Below are positions 51,019-59,302 of a DNA stretch of 64,000 nt, piece after piece (position 1 is the first letter of the stretch; every line of letters starts with the position of its first letter). This stretch comes from Streptomyces sp. GESEQ-4. Its GTDB lineage: Bacteria; Actinomycetota; Actinomycetes; Streptomycetales; Streptomycetaceae. The position numbers and the translations under genes are program-made. The stretch is from the NCBI RefSeq assembly GCF_017948455.1, contig NZ_JAFFSU010000021.1, positions 62,001 through 126,000 of the forward strand. Direction: 5' to 3'. The notes below the pieces were generated by a model. That model did no database searches. It was not told the DNA's origin and was given only the letters and a program-made list of their open reading frames with translations.

Positions 51019-52424
51019 TGATGAGCACGGAAGTGATTCGTACGCCTTTCAAGGCGTCCTCCAAGATCGGCGCCTGGTGTGCAGGGCTGGTTTGGATAGC
51101 AGCGACGTCAGTGCTCGGACTGTGGCTGTTCGGCACTGCCCCAGAGCTCCGGCGGCAGATGGTTCTGGTTTCGCTTGGCTCTGCGCTCATCTGCGTTGTG
51201 GTGATCGCACTGCATCAACGGTCGGCAGGGGGACGACGACCGCTCAATGAGGTCGCCGCTGCCGCAACTCAAGTTGCCGAACACACGCATGGCCCGACTG
51301 CGGAGGTGGCCTCGGTGCCACAGACGCTCCCTTCGAGGCGAGGTCAGCAGTTTCGAAGCCTTGCCTGGGTGATCGGAATTTCCACCGTACTTATGGCGGT
51401 TTTCGCCCTGACGGTGGGCACACCCCAGAGGTCGGATCTGGTGGAGCGCATCCATTCAGCCGGAGCCGAATTCGGCGTCGCGCGGGCGGAAAAGGTCAGT
51501 GATGTCCGACGGAAGTCCTCAAGGGGCAAGGACCCCTACACGGCAACGGTGATCGTTCAGCTGCCTGTCAAGGCTGGCAGTGAGGCTGTGTCGGCGACGG
51601 TCAAGCCGACGACGAAGAAGCCGTTGAGCCCGGGCGACCCGGTGGAGGTGTTGTATGCGCCCGAACAGCCGCAGCTAGGAGCGGTGGCCGGGAACGAGCG
51701 TAGCCTCGGCTCGGAATTGCGTGGGGAAACGATGCCCGCGTACATGCGCTGGCTCTTCGTCGCCGCATGGATTCTGGGCTGCGTTGCCGCTATCAGTCAT
51801 GTGTCGTCCAAGCATGGTTTCCGCCGGTATTCACGTCTGGGCCCAGAAGACAAGGTCATTCGGGGGCAGTACACCCGTGCTGGTGGGCCTGGTGCTGCTG
51901 GGCACGGAGCGGAGGGGAAGGACGTCTACCTGGAGATCCGGACGGACGCGGGGTGGGTGCATTTCCGCGCGGGCGCCGGCAAGCACGCTCTACCAGGGCC
52001 GGTGGAAGGCCAGCATCTTTGGCTGTGTTGGGACGCTCATCGAGGAGTGCGCGGTTCGCGGATCTCTCCGAGTAGAACGCCTGCGGCATTGGTGTTTGAC
52101 ACGGGGTTCGTGGTGCACGGCATGTTGAGTGTTGACGAGGCGCGGTCGTTGAACGATAGCGGTGTCTCAGTGGAGAAGCTCAGCCCTGCTCTGCGAGAGA
52201 ACCGATCGCTCCGGCTGGTGGATTTTCGCTCTCAGTGGCCTCTCTTTGTCAGTTCATTGGTATTGCAGGCTGGCGTGGTGGTCATCGGTTGTTCTGCGTT
52301 GTTGACATTCGATGTGGCAACTGGGTGGCGATGGGCGGCGGGAATCATCGGTATTCTTGGAGTATTCGCGGCCGTTGGAGAATATTTGACCGAGGATGCT
52401 CCCCCGAAGCAAGTTGCAGCATAG
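51018..52424 (+). CDS. Multi-pass membrane protein, DUF3592-like central domain
   Basis: A 468-residue membrane protein. Hydrophobic segments near residues 18-40, 46-65, 118-138, 235-255 and two near the C-terminus flank soluble parts. The part between segments 3 and 4 (AEFGVARAEKVSDVRRK ... TATVIVQLPVKAG ... GDPVEVLYAPEQPQ) resembles DUF3592 beta domains. The start overlaps the module 2 effector-like gene. No catalytic motif is seen. By position it may be an accessory or immunity-like membrane partner; that is inference. Confidence 0.65.
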   Translation: MMSTEVIRTPFKASSKIGAWCAGLVWIAATSVLGLWLFGTAPELRRQMVLVSLGSALICVVVIALHQRSAGGRRPLNEVAAAATQVAEHTHGPTAEVASVPQTLPSRRGQQFRSLAWVIGISTVLMAVFALTVGTPQRSDLVERIHSAGAEFGVARAEKVSDVRRKSSRGKDPYTATVIVQLPVKAGSEAVSATVKPTTKKPLSPGDPVEVLYAPEQPQLGAVAGNERSLGSELRGETMPAYMRWLFVAAWILGCVAAISHVSSKHGFRRYSRLGPEDKVIRGQYTRAGGPGAAGHGAEGKDVYLEIRTDAGWVHFRAGAGKHALPGPVEGQHLWLCWDAHRGVRGSRISPSRTPAALVFDTGFVVHGMLSVDEARSLNDSGVSVEKLSPALRENRSLRLVDFRSQWPLFVSSLVLQAGVVVIGCSALLTFDVATGWRWAAGIIGILGVFAAVGEYLTEDAPPKQVAA

Positions 52425-52467
52425 ACGTATTCGTGGATAGCGTGAATGCGTCTTGACGGAGAAGGCT

Positions 52468-53097
52468 ATGACGAGTTCAACGGTGGCACCTGATGTCGAG
52501 CAGGTGCTGAAGCACAACAAACGCACATGGGCGAGGCACGTTGTAGGGCGAATCGCTCTCGGGCTGGCCTTGATCGTAGTGTCTTTTGTGCTGAATGTCG
52601 TGGGGGTCCCGGACTCCTTCTTGACGGTACTCCCAGTCCCTGTCGGGATTTTCGTCCTGCTATTTCTGCTCCTCCGGACCCGGCACGGACGACGCCTCAC
52701 CGTCTGCGAGAGGGTGCTGCGCACCTACCCCCTCGAATACCGCACGCGAGTGGACAAGAAGAGCGAGCATTGGAGGCTGCTCGGGACCGTGTTCACCGTC
52801 AGGGTCTCCACTCGCGGACAACACGGTGCGCCGCTGATGCGCGCGATCAACGCGTCAACGATCCGTCGCTGGCCCAAGGGAGCGGAGGACGGCGGTGCGT
52901 GGGTCGCCGGCGATCTCCCCTTCGGCGGAGTCGTGATCGTCCCTGGCACCAACGACATGCTGTTCATGCAGCCATCGGACTGGGAGAAGTTCGCCCGCGA
53001 TCGTGAGCAGGCCGACCCCTCGCGTGTCGCGCAGGCGCAACAGGCCGGGCTCACCGAGCTCGTGGAGAAGGAACCGAACATGACCTACGCCTACTAA
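52468..53097 (+). CDS. Two-helix membrane protein of unknown function
   Basis: A 209-residue protein with two membrane helices near residues 27-70 (VVGRIALGLALIVVSFVLNVVG; FLTVLPVPVGIFVLLFLLL) and a soluble C-terminal domain (LTVCERVLRTYPLEYRTRVDKK; AWVAGDLPFGGVVIVPGTNDM). ATG 52468 follows GGAGAAGG. A truncated relative occurs at 60357-60866. The 241-bp gap to the next gene shows no further coding; it probably contains the module 3 promoter. Confidence 0.65.
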   Translation: MTSSTVAPDVEQVLKHNKRTWARHVVGRIALGLALIVVSFVLNVVGVPDSFLTVLPVPVGIFVLLFLLLRTRHGRRLTVCERVLRTYPLEYRTRVDKKSEHWRLLGTVFTVRVSTRGQHGAPLMRAINASTIRRWPKGAEDGGAWVAGDLPFGGVVIVPGTNDMLFMQPSDWEKFARDREQADPSRVAQAQQAGLTELVEKEPNMTYAY

Positions 53098-53338
53098 GCG
53101 CGTTCTCATTCTGTCCAGTCCCAGCACCACGACGAGCTCAACGGGCGAGAGAATCGCGTGGGTTGCGAACACTGACGCCGTCGCTCAAGCATGGCCATGC
53201 CGAAAGGCTCCCTTGTCACGTCGAAAGTGGCGTGAAGAGGTGGTGAGGGCGTACATCTGAAATGCGATCTTGGTGATAGCGTACGGGGATGGTTGCTAAT
53301 GCGACTGAGTATAGGCGGAGTTAAAGGGGGGCCTCGCG

Positions 53339-53641
53339 GTGACTGATCTCGAAGTAGATCCCGAGATCCTCAAAAAGGGCGCGTCGGACATTCTGCAGTG
53401 TCTTACGCCCGTCGAGAAAGCGGACCTGGAGCCTCTGGCCGAGAAGGGGTCCTCGATCGGGGTTGATTCGGCGACTGCGGCACTGGTGACATTCTGTGCG
53501 ACGTGGCAGTCGGGTGTCGAGTTCCTCGCGGATTGCGCCGCGACCCTTGCAGCGGGGTTGAACTCGGCCAGCAACAACTACGCGGCCACGGACGACGCCA
53601 TCCATGACGCTGTGAATTCGGTCAAGTCGGACTTGAGTTAG
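53339..53641 (+). CDS. Small ESX-like helical protein (partner of module 3)
   Basis: A 100-residue protein resembling EspC/WXG100 proteins: the C-terminal half ADCAATLAAGLNSASNNYAATDDAIHDAV carries YxxxD (YAATD), a T7SS export motif, and TWQSG recalls a WXG turn. The GTG start lies about eight bases after a G run. The larger WXG-domain gene begins 12 bp after the stop, so the two are co-translated, as in modules 1 and 2. Confidence 0.75.
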   Translation: MTDLEVDPEILKKGASDILQCLTPVEKADLEPLAEKGSSIGVDSATAALVTFCATWQSGVEFLADCAATLAAGLNSASNNYAATDDAIHDAVNSVKSDLS

Positions 53642-53653
53642 GGACAGGAATTC

Positions 53654-54952
53654 ATGGCTGCTGCGCTCGGGGAGACGACTGACCCGAAGGAACTCATCCC
53701 GGGAGACGTCGAGAAGCTTGGTGAGCTCGCCACCGCCCTTACCAACTGGTCGGACAAGCTCGACGGAATCGGTGATGGTCTGGGTGGGCTGCGCATCCCA
53801 GGCTGGACAGGCAAGGCCAGTGACGCCTTCTGGCCCACCCTGTCCAAGGAGAAGACGAACTGGTATCTCGCTTCCGACGCGATGTCGGGAGCAGCCAAGG
53901 CGATCACCTCGTACTCCTCCATGCTGAGTTGGGCGCAGCAGCAGGCTGCGACAGCAATCACGCAGTGGGGGTCCGGCCAACACGATTCGGCGGAATCGGT
54001 GCTGAAGGGTGCGTGCCAGCAACTTCAGCAGGAGGCCGAGACGTTGGCCAAGAAGCTTGACGACCTTGCAGGGGGTGCCTCCGACAGTCCCGGTTGGCTT
54101 ACGGAGGCCAGAGACTGGGTTGACGCCAAGCAGTGGACCGACGAGCACGGGGTCGGCAAGTCGACGCAAAGCCATTTGCTGTGGGAGAACGAGAGATGGC
54201 GGCCCAGAGGCGAAGACGGCCAATGGCGCACGGAGAAAGAGTGGGGCAAGGACGAGAACGGTAACTGGTATATCCGAGACAAGGCTGCACAGCCCGCAGA
54301 CGGGGATCCGGCGGATCCGGCCACTGGCAAGAAGGCCGACGTCAATATCAAGCTCGCCGAGTTCTCCGGCAGCGCCAGCGCTTGGTCGGCAGGCGACTCC
54401 GGAGAGACGACTGCGGGTGGCGTCAAGCTGAAGGGTGCGGCAGGCGTTTCGGCGCTCGGAGTAGACGGATCTGTTGCGGCCAGCGTCACAAACGGGAGGC
54501 TGCAGGCCGGAGTCTCGGGGAGGGCCTACCTGGGGCAGGCTACCGCGAGCGGCAAGGCGGAATACGGCATCGCCGCAGCACAGGTCGAAGGAAAGGCCTT
54601 TGCCGGTGCCGAAGCCTCGGCGAACTTGTCCGCCGGTAAAGACGGACTGCACGCCGGAGCAGAGGCATTCGCCGGAGCCAAGGCCACGGGGTCGGTCTCC
54701 GCGGATGTAGGTGGTGTCGGTGCCGGTGTCGGCGGCGAGGCCTGGGCGGGGGTGGGGGCTGCGGCCCACGCCGACGTAGGCATGAAGGACGGCAAGTTCA
54801 CCATCGGCGGAGATGTCGGAGTCGGTCTGGGTGTCGGTGGCAAGGTCTCTGTCGATATCACCGTCGATCCCGGCAAGATGATTGACTCGGCCGGCGACGC
54901 TGCTGATGCGGTGGGCGATGCCTGGGACAGCACGGTCGGCAGCTGGTTCTAG
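53654..54952 (+). CDS. WXG-domain protein with Trp-rich middle and Ala/Gly beta-repeat tail (module 3 putative T7SS substrate)
   Basis: A 432-residue protein. The N-terminal 140 residues are a helical WXG-type domain with IPGWTGKASDAFWPTLSKEK. A Trp-rich hydrophilic middle follows (QWRTEKEWGKDENGNWYIRDK, about 180-215), then about 190 residues of alternating small and charged residues (VKLKGAAGVSALGVDGSVAASV; GVGGEAWAGVGAAAHADVG) suggestive of a repetitive beta structure. No enzymatic toxin motif is recognised. It is preceded by its small partner and followed by a Mog1/PsbP-like gene. A secreted, possibly surface or membrane-associated role is inferred. Confidence 0.7.
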   Translation: MAAALGETTDPKELIPGDVEKLGELATALTNWSDKLDGIGDGLGGLRIPGWTGKASDAFWPTLSKEKTNWYLASDAMSGAAKAITSYSSMLSWAQQQAATAITQWGSGQHDSAESVLKGACQQLQQEAETLAKKLDDLAGGASDSPGWLTEARDWVDAKQWTDEHGVGKSTQSHLLWENERWRPRGEDGQWRTEKEWGKDENGNWYIRDKAAQPADGDPADPATGKKADVNIKLAEFSGSASAWSAGDSGETTAGGVKLKGAAGVSALGVDGSVAASVTNGRLQAGVSGRAYLGQATASGKAEYGIAAAQVEGKAFAGAEASANLSAGKDGLHAGAEAFAGAKATGSVSADVGGVGAGVGGEAWAGVGAAAHADVGMKDGKFTIGGDVGVGLGVGGKVSVDITVDPGKMIDSAGDAADAVGDAWDSTVGSWF

Positions 54953-54987
54953 CCCGAGCTGACGCTTATCAAGGAAGTGGATTCACG

Positions 54988-55500
54988 ATGGCCACCACGT
55001 TGCCGATCAAGATCTCGTTCTCGTTGCCGGACGGCTGGCAGTCGGCACCCCCGGACGAGGTGGGAGCGCCCGGCGTAGCATTCGTCGCGCTCCATCTCGC
55101 GTCCATGGGCGATTTCACGGCGAACATCACCATCGCGGGGCGCATGCGCAACGACAGCGCCTCCTTGTGGCAGATCGCCGACGAGTCGGTGCGGCGGCTG
55201 GAGCAAGCAGGGCCCGTGGAAGTCATCAAGAAGACCGAAGTGGGCACACCGGATGTCCCAGGACTGACTGACTCTCCTGGGGTGGTTCAGAATCTCCGCC
55301 TCTCCACGACGCTGAGGGGAGAACCTCTGGAACTCCTCCAGAGTCAGGTGTACCTCGGTATGGAGGACGTCAAGAATCCGATGAAGCGTGTCGTCATCGA
55401 GCTGGTCCTCACGGCTAAGCCGAGCCAACTCGACCAGGTCATCGAGGACTTCCAGCAGTTCATCAGGACAGTGCGCCCGGCTGACGATACTCCGGTCTAG
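54988..55500 (+). CDS. Mog1/PsbP-like small soluble protein
   Basis: A 170-residue alpha/beta protein without signal peptide (ISFSLPDGWQSAPPDEVG; FTANITIAGRM; VVIELVLTAKPSQLDQVIEDFQQFIRTVRP). The pattern of a beta-sheet start, central helix and C-terminal helix ending in FIRTVRP resembles the Mog1/PsbP/LpqN-like fold. It closes the module 3 operon and is followed by a 19-bp terminator. A role as chaperone or immunity-like partner of the preceding protein is possible but unproven. A C-terminal fragment of a paralogue lies at about 61192-61306. Confidence 0.6.
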   Translation: MATTLPIKISFSLPDGWQSAPPDEVGAPGVAFVALHLASMGDFTANITIAGRMRNDSASLWQIADESVRRLEQAGPVEVIKKTEVGTPDVPGLTDSPGVVQNLRLSTTLRGEPLELLQSQVYLGMEDVKNPMKRVVIELVLTAKPSQLDQVIEDFQQFIRTVRPADDTPV

Positions 55501-55506
55501 CCCAAG

Positions 55507-55556
55507 AGAATGCCCCTCGCCCCGGTAAGCGTTTATGCCGGGGCGAGGGGCATTCT
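55507..55556. terminator. Strong bidirectional terminator
   Basis: A perfect 19-bp stem (55507-55525 with 55538-55556; core TGCCCCTCGCCCCGG) and a 12-base loop between the convergent module 3 operon and the gene at 55563. Confidence 0.85.
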
Positions 55557-55562
55557 GGTCGT

Positions 55563-56288
55563 TCAGGCGACAGTCCAAGCCTGTTCCGGAATCCGGTCGA
55601 GCGCATCGCACAGGTAGTTCAAATTCTCGTCGACGGCATGCGGAGACAAGGTACCTGTGTACCACGTGATGAGTTCGTCGTCGCGGAACCGAAGAGGGGA
55701 CTTCTTGGCTCGGGGGTCCGTGAGCATAAAGGGTACGATGCCGCCATTCAAGGCGTTCCGGAAGAACGTCTCATCCTTGGTAAGCACCCGAAACTCCTTG
55801 TCGAACTCCGGTACGCCGACAGGCTTGCCGGGCCGGCCGTCCGCCAGCGCGCCCAGTTTGCTCCTGCGGAGGATCTCCATATACGACCCCGAGCCGGGTG
55901 CCGCGACGATGAAGACTGCCTTGATGGCGAGACGCCTGTGGTCCCCAAAGTCGCTGACGTCACCATCCACCGCGGAGCGCTTGTAGCGGTATTCGAAATA
56001 CTTGAAGGAACGTCCGCGGAACTCGCCTGTGGTGTAGTGCCAAGCGGCTTGATTCTCCCCCTTGTACAGAATGGGGCCCATGCCGCCGTACTGGTCAATC
56101 TGCCCTCGCGCGCATGGATCGTACGTCCAACCGCGTTCCGGAGCGATCTGGGCGATCTGTGACCATTCGTTCCTGATCCGCGCGTCCTCTCTGCGTCTGC
56201 GCACGAAAATGCTGATCACCAAGGCGAACATGCCCGCGATGAAGGCGAAGAGCAATGCCTTGATCAGTATCCCTACCAGTGGCTCCAT
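55563..56288 (-). CDS. Single-pass membrane protein of unknown function
   Basis: A 241-residue protein: an N-terminal membrane helix (ILIKALLFAFIAGMFALVISIFV), a basic RRRRE stop-transfer and a cytoplasmic domain (WHYTTGEFRGRSFKYFEYRYK; FRDDELITWYTGTLSPHAVDENLNYLCDAL). The last part resembles small DUF3137-like bacterial domains but I cannot assign it. It is a single gene facing the T7SS cargo operon across a shared terminator. The 277 bp upstream, to the next gene, shows no coding signal. Confidence 0.65.
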   Translation of the reverse strand: MEPLVGILIKALLFAFIAGMFALVISIFVRRRREDARIRNEWSQIAQIAPERGWTYDPCARGQIDQYGGMGPILYKGENQAAWHYTTGEFRGRSFKYFEYRYKRSAVDGDVSDFGDHRRLAIKAVFIVAAPGSGSYMEILRRSKLGALADGRPGKPVGVPEFDKEFRVLTKDETFFRNALNGGIVPFMLTDPRAKKSPLRFRDDELITWYTGTLSPHAVDENLNYLCDALDRIPEQAWTVA

Positions 56289-56565
56289 GGCTCAAGATTA
56301 TGACGGACGCGTGACGGCAACGGTGCCGGGTGGCTCCTGATCGTGGAAGGTGCGCACCTACGATTGGCGGCAGCAATCGTTGATTCTTTCGGCCTCTCCT
56401 TACGCGTGGAGATCATTCGCGGACAACGTGAAGAGGTCATGATGTAGCCCAGGTAGCTCTGACTGACGCTGATGCGCCGCATTTCCGTGCGTGCCCATCT
56501 CTGGAACGGTCCCGTCAAGTATGCTTCGGGGGCTTTCATCTTGATCGCAAGAAGTGGAACCCCTC

Positions 56566-56919
56566 ATGGTCGCAACTCGTTTGTCCGCAGCAACTTGGGG
56601 CCTCTCAGCCGTAACCGTCGCCGCGTTGCTCGCCGGCTGCTCGGCTTCGGTCAACGTTGAGAAATCCGAGCCAAAACTGTCTGCGAACAAACTGGCTATC
56701 ACCGTCGCCGAAGAGCTCGCCGCCACAACAGGCCAGCCGAAACCGGACATCACATGTCCCGAGGACCTCGCCGGAAAGGTCGGCAACACAACTCGCTGTA
56801 CGTTGACAGCGGACGACGGCAGTACCTTGGGTGTGACGGTCACCGTATCTTCCGTCGACGGAGACAAAATCAACTTCGATATCAAGGCTGACGATAAGGC
56901 TTCCCCGGCGTCGAATTAA
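56566..56919 (+). CDS. DUF4333-type lipoprotein
   Basis: A 117-residue lipoprotein with signal VATRLSAATWGLSAVTVAALLAGC (lipobox LAGC) and a mature domain with a Cys pair (ITCPEDLAGKVGNTTRCTL) and TADDGSTLGVTVTVSSVDGDKI, matching actinobacterial DUF4333 proteins. A GTG four codons upstream (56554) is an alternative start. Function unknown; the domain is common next to secretion and cell-envelope genes. The 222 bp downstream hold nothing I can identify. Confidence 0.75.
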   Translation: MVATRLSAATWGLSAVTVAALLAGCSASVNVEKSEPKLSANKLAITVAEELAATTGQPKPDITCPEDLAGKVGNTTRCTLTADDGSTLGVTVTVSSVDGDKINFDIKADDKASPASN

Positions 56920-57141
56920 CAGCCGACCCAGTCGACGAGCCGGCCCGCATGTAGCAGACCTCTGCCAAGACGAGCCAAGCGGGGAAGTATGACTTGCGTG
57001 GTTGCTTGAGCAGCCGGATGACAGCGTCGTGGTCCTGCGCTCTCGGTGCGATCACCATCACCGCCAGGACCAGACGGGCAGCCGACCATTGTGCCCGCAT
57101 GCGCTGGTGATGGTCGACTCCCGCTGACACTTCGGCGTGAC

Positions 57142-57549
57142 CTACGCGGCAACGAGCTCGCACCACACGCATTTCCCCCGGTTGCCGTTCCTGGTCAGTG
57201 GCTGCCACCCCCACACGTCGGCACAGGTGCGAACCAGTGCGAGGCCGCGGCCTTCCTCGGCGTCGGCCAAGTCGCCGAGTTTTGATGGCGGTTCCGGCGG
57301 CTGGGGGTCAGTGTCCCAGGCGCCGATACGCAGTACGCCGTCGCGCCATCGCAGGCGCAGGGCGGCAGGTCCTTTGGTGTGGCGAACGGCGTTGGAGATC
57401 AGCTCCGCCGCGAGGAGTTCGGCGGTGTCCACGAGGCGGATCAAGCCGTGCATGGTGAGGATCAGCCGGACCGTGCGGCGACAGACTGTGACGGCGCGTG
57501 GGTCGTTCGGGATGTAGAGGGAATACTCCCAGGGTTCGTTTTCGGGCAT
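57142..57549 (-). CDS. HATPase-fold ATP-binding protein (anti-sigma/RsbW-like)
   Basis: A 135-residue GHKL-type protein: N box AAELISNAVRHTKGP (about residues 46-60), G1 region AWDTDP, G2 region EEGRGLALVRTCADVWG. Such single-domain proteins in Streptomyces usually sit beside XRE (DUF5753) and DUF397 genes, as here, and may act as regulatory kinases or anti-sigma factors. It is divergent from the XRE gene. A decayed second copy lies at 61960-62264. Confidence 0.9.
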   Translation of the reverse strand: MPENEPWEYSLYIPNDPRAVTVCRRTVRLILTMHGLIRLVDTAELLAAELISNAVRHTKGPAALRLRWRDGVLRIGAWDTDPQPPEPPSKLGDLADAEEGRGLALVRTCADVWGWQPLTRNGNRGKCVWCELVAA

Positions 57550-57783
57550 GACGGAACTCCTGTCGAAGGTAGGGGAGTTGGCGACTTCGCGGGAAGGGGG
57601 ACGGTGGCAGTGCCGCAGCCGTCATGGCAGGACGGAGCGGTGCGCTTCCGGGATCCCGAAGTTCGCAGCGTGTGCATCGCGTCACTGACGGTAGGTATGA
57701 AACTTAGTACTCTGCAAGTCGTTCGCGTAATCTGACATCCGAACGGGGCACCCCGGCCAGTGAGTTGAACCAGGGAGCTGTAC

Positions 57784-58635
57784 ATGGCAACACGGCGTCA
57801 TCCCACTGCGCGTCAGGCGCGTCTGGGTGCCGAGCTGCGCAAGCTTCGCGAGGCCGCAGGGCTCAAGGCCACCGAGGCGGCGACGCTGCTGGGGGTGAGC
57901 TCGGTCCAGATGAGTCAGATCGAGTCCGGAGTCGCAGGCGTCAGCGAGGAACGCGTACGTCGACTCGCGGCCAACTATGCCTGTTCGCAAGTTGAGTTGA
58001 TCGATGGCCTGGTAGTTATGGCCACTGATCGGACCCGCGGCTGGTGGGAGGAGTACCGGGGCACTCTTCCCGCTGCTTACCTGGATCTATCCGAACTGGA
58101 TCACTTCGCGACGTTCCGCCACGATGTGGCGATCATCCATGTGCCCGGGCTCTTCCAGACGGACGCTTACGCGCGCGCCCTTTTCTCCTACATGAACCCG
58201 GAGTTCCCATCGAGCGAGGTGGAGCATCGGGTGAAGCACAGGATGAGGCGGAAAGTCATTATCGAAGGCCCCAACCGCATTCCGTACGAAACCGTGATCC
58301 ACGAGGCGGCCCTCCGTATCCAGGTGGCTGGCAGTGCGGTATCCCGGGCTCAACTGGCCCGTATTCTGGAGCTGTCCGATGCGGATCACGTGACGGTGCG
58401 AGTCATCCCGTTCGGATTGGACGACTTCGCCGGAGCCGGCAGCGCGATGGTGTACGTCGGCGGAGCGGTGCCCTGCTTGGACACCGTGGTGCGCGATGCC
58501 CCGCACGGCACGGGCTTCATCGACTCCGCAGCCCAGCTGGAGCACTCTCGAAGACTCTTCCGTAGGGTGAAGGGAGCGTCGCTCACTCCCGAGCAGTCGC
58601 GTGACCTCATCAACCAAATCGCCAAGGAACTGTGA
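57784..58635 (+). CDS. XRE-family regulator with DUF5753 domain
   Basis: A 283-residue protein. An N-terminal helix-turn-helix (LGAELRKLREAAGLKATEAATLLGVSS, then MSQIESG) is followed by a DUF5753 domain (WWEEYRGTLPAAYLDLSELDHFA; VPGLFQTDAYARALF). Streptomyces carries many XRE/DUF397 pairs (WhiJ/AbaA-like) linked to development. GGGAG lies seven bases before the ATG. The stop is followed closely by the DUF397 gene. Confidence 0.92.
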   Translation: MATRRHPTARQARLGAELRKLREAAGLKATEAATLLGVSSVQMSQIESGVAGVSEERVRRLAANYACSQVELIDGLVVMATDRTRGWWEEYRGTLPAAYLDLSELDHFATFRHDVAIIHVPGLFQTDAYARALFSYMNPEFPSSEVEHRVKHRMRRKVIIEGPNRIPYETVIHEAALRIQVAGSAVSRAQLARILELSDADHVTVRVIPFGLDDFAGAGSAMVYVGGAVPCLDTVVRDAPHGTGFIDSAAQLEHSRRLFRRVKGASLTPEQSRDLINQIAKEL

Positions 58636-58643
58636 GGACAGCC

Positions 58644-58853
58644 ATGATCGCCCCCGCCCAGTGGAAGAAGTCGTCCTTCTCCGGCGGCGGTGAGGGCAAC
58701 GACTGCGTTGAGATAGGTCACCTCCACACCCGAGTCGCGATACGCGACTCGAAGACCCCGGCTCAGGGCACGCTGTCCTTCCCGACTGGCGCCTTCACGG
58801 CGTTCATCAGCAGCCTTAAGGCCGACACCGGTTGGGACATCCAGGTCCTTTAG
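58644..58853 (+). CDS. DUF397 protein
   Basis: A 69-residue protein with the DUF397 pattern WKKSSFSGGGEGNDCVEIGHL, VAIRDSK and FTAFISSLK. DUF397 proteins partner and antagonise adjacent XRE regulators. The ATG at 58644 has GAGG six bases upstream; the GTG at 58632, overlapping the XRE stop, is possible but badly spaced. The final G of its TAG stop is the first base of the IS5-like element's inverted repeat, so the natural 3' end may have been altered by that insertion. Confidence 0.88.
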   Translation: MIAPAQWKKSSFSGGGEGNDCVEIGHLHTRVAIRDSKTPAQGTLSFPTGAFTAFISSLKADTGWDIQVL

Positions 58854-58875
58854 AACTCGTAACACGATCTTGTTG
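58853..58875 (+). repeat. Left terminal inverted repeat of the IS5-like element
   Basis: It begins GAACTCGTAACACG and ends CTTGTTG. It differs from the right end only at its third base (A instead of G). Confidence 0.85.
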
Positions 58876-58939
58876 CTCGCCGTAGGCGGGTGTGATCGGC
58901 GTCGAGACTTGATGGAGCCAGCGGACCTACCATGGCGGC

Positions 58940-59281
58940 ATGCCCATCGACCTATTCGCAGGCATCCCGGTCAACGACTACGTATCGGCGCTGGGCTGGT
59001 ACGAACGACTCTTCGGCTCTCCACCTACGTTCGTCGCGAGCGACACCGAGGCCGTGTGGGAACTGGCAGAACACCGGTCGGTCGCGATCGAGCACCTACC
59101 CGAGCACGCGGGTCATGCGATGCACACCATCTTCGTGGACGACTTCGACACCCTCATCAGCCAGATCGCCGGTCGGGGACTTGAGCCCGCGAAGCGGGAG
59201 ACCTACGAGAACGGCGTGCGCAAAGCCACGTACCGCGATCCCGACGGGAACGAGATCGGGTTCGGTGGCGCGCCGCGCTGA
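58940..59281 (+). CDS. VOC (glyoxalase/bleomycin-resistance fold) protein, transposon passenger
   Basis: A 113-residue protein of the vicinal-oxygen-chelate superfamily with two beta-alpha-beta-beta-beta halves: FAGIPVNDYVSALGWYERLFG at the start and HTIFVDDFDTLISQIAGRG, then YRDPDGNEIGFG at the end. Candidate metal ligands include His (AIEHLPEHAG; MHTIF) and Glu in GNEIGF. Functions in this fold range from glyoxalase and dioxygenase to drug binding, and none can be chosen. It lies inside the inverted repeats of an IS5-like element, opposite in strand to the transposase, as movable cargo. The reading frame is intact. Confidence 0.8.
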   Translation: MPIDLFAGIPVNDYVSALGWYERLFGSPPTFVASDTEAVWELAEHRSVAIEHLPEHAGHAMHTIFVDDFDTLISQIAGRGLEPAKRETYENGVRKATYRDPDGNEIGFGGAPR

Positions 59282-59302
59282 CCACAGCCTGCTTGCGGTC
59301 CG

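Noticed and set aside
53321..54769. A 482-codon minus-strand frame opposite the module 3 genes
   Set aside because: Antisense to two genes with WXG features and good starts; the composition is that of a shadow.
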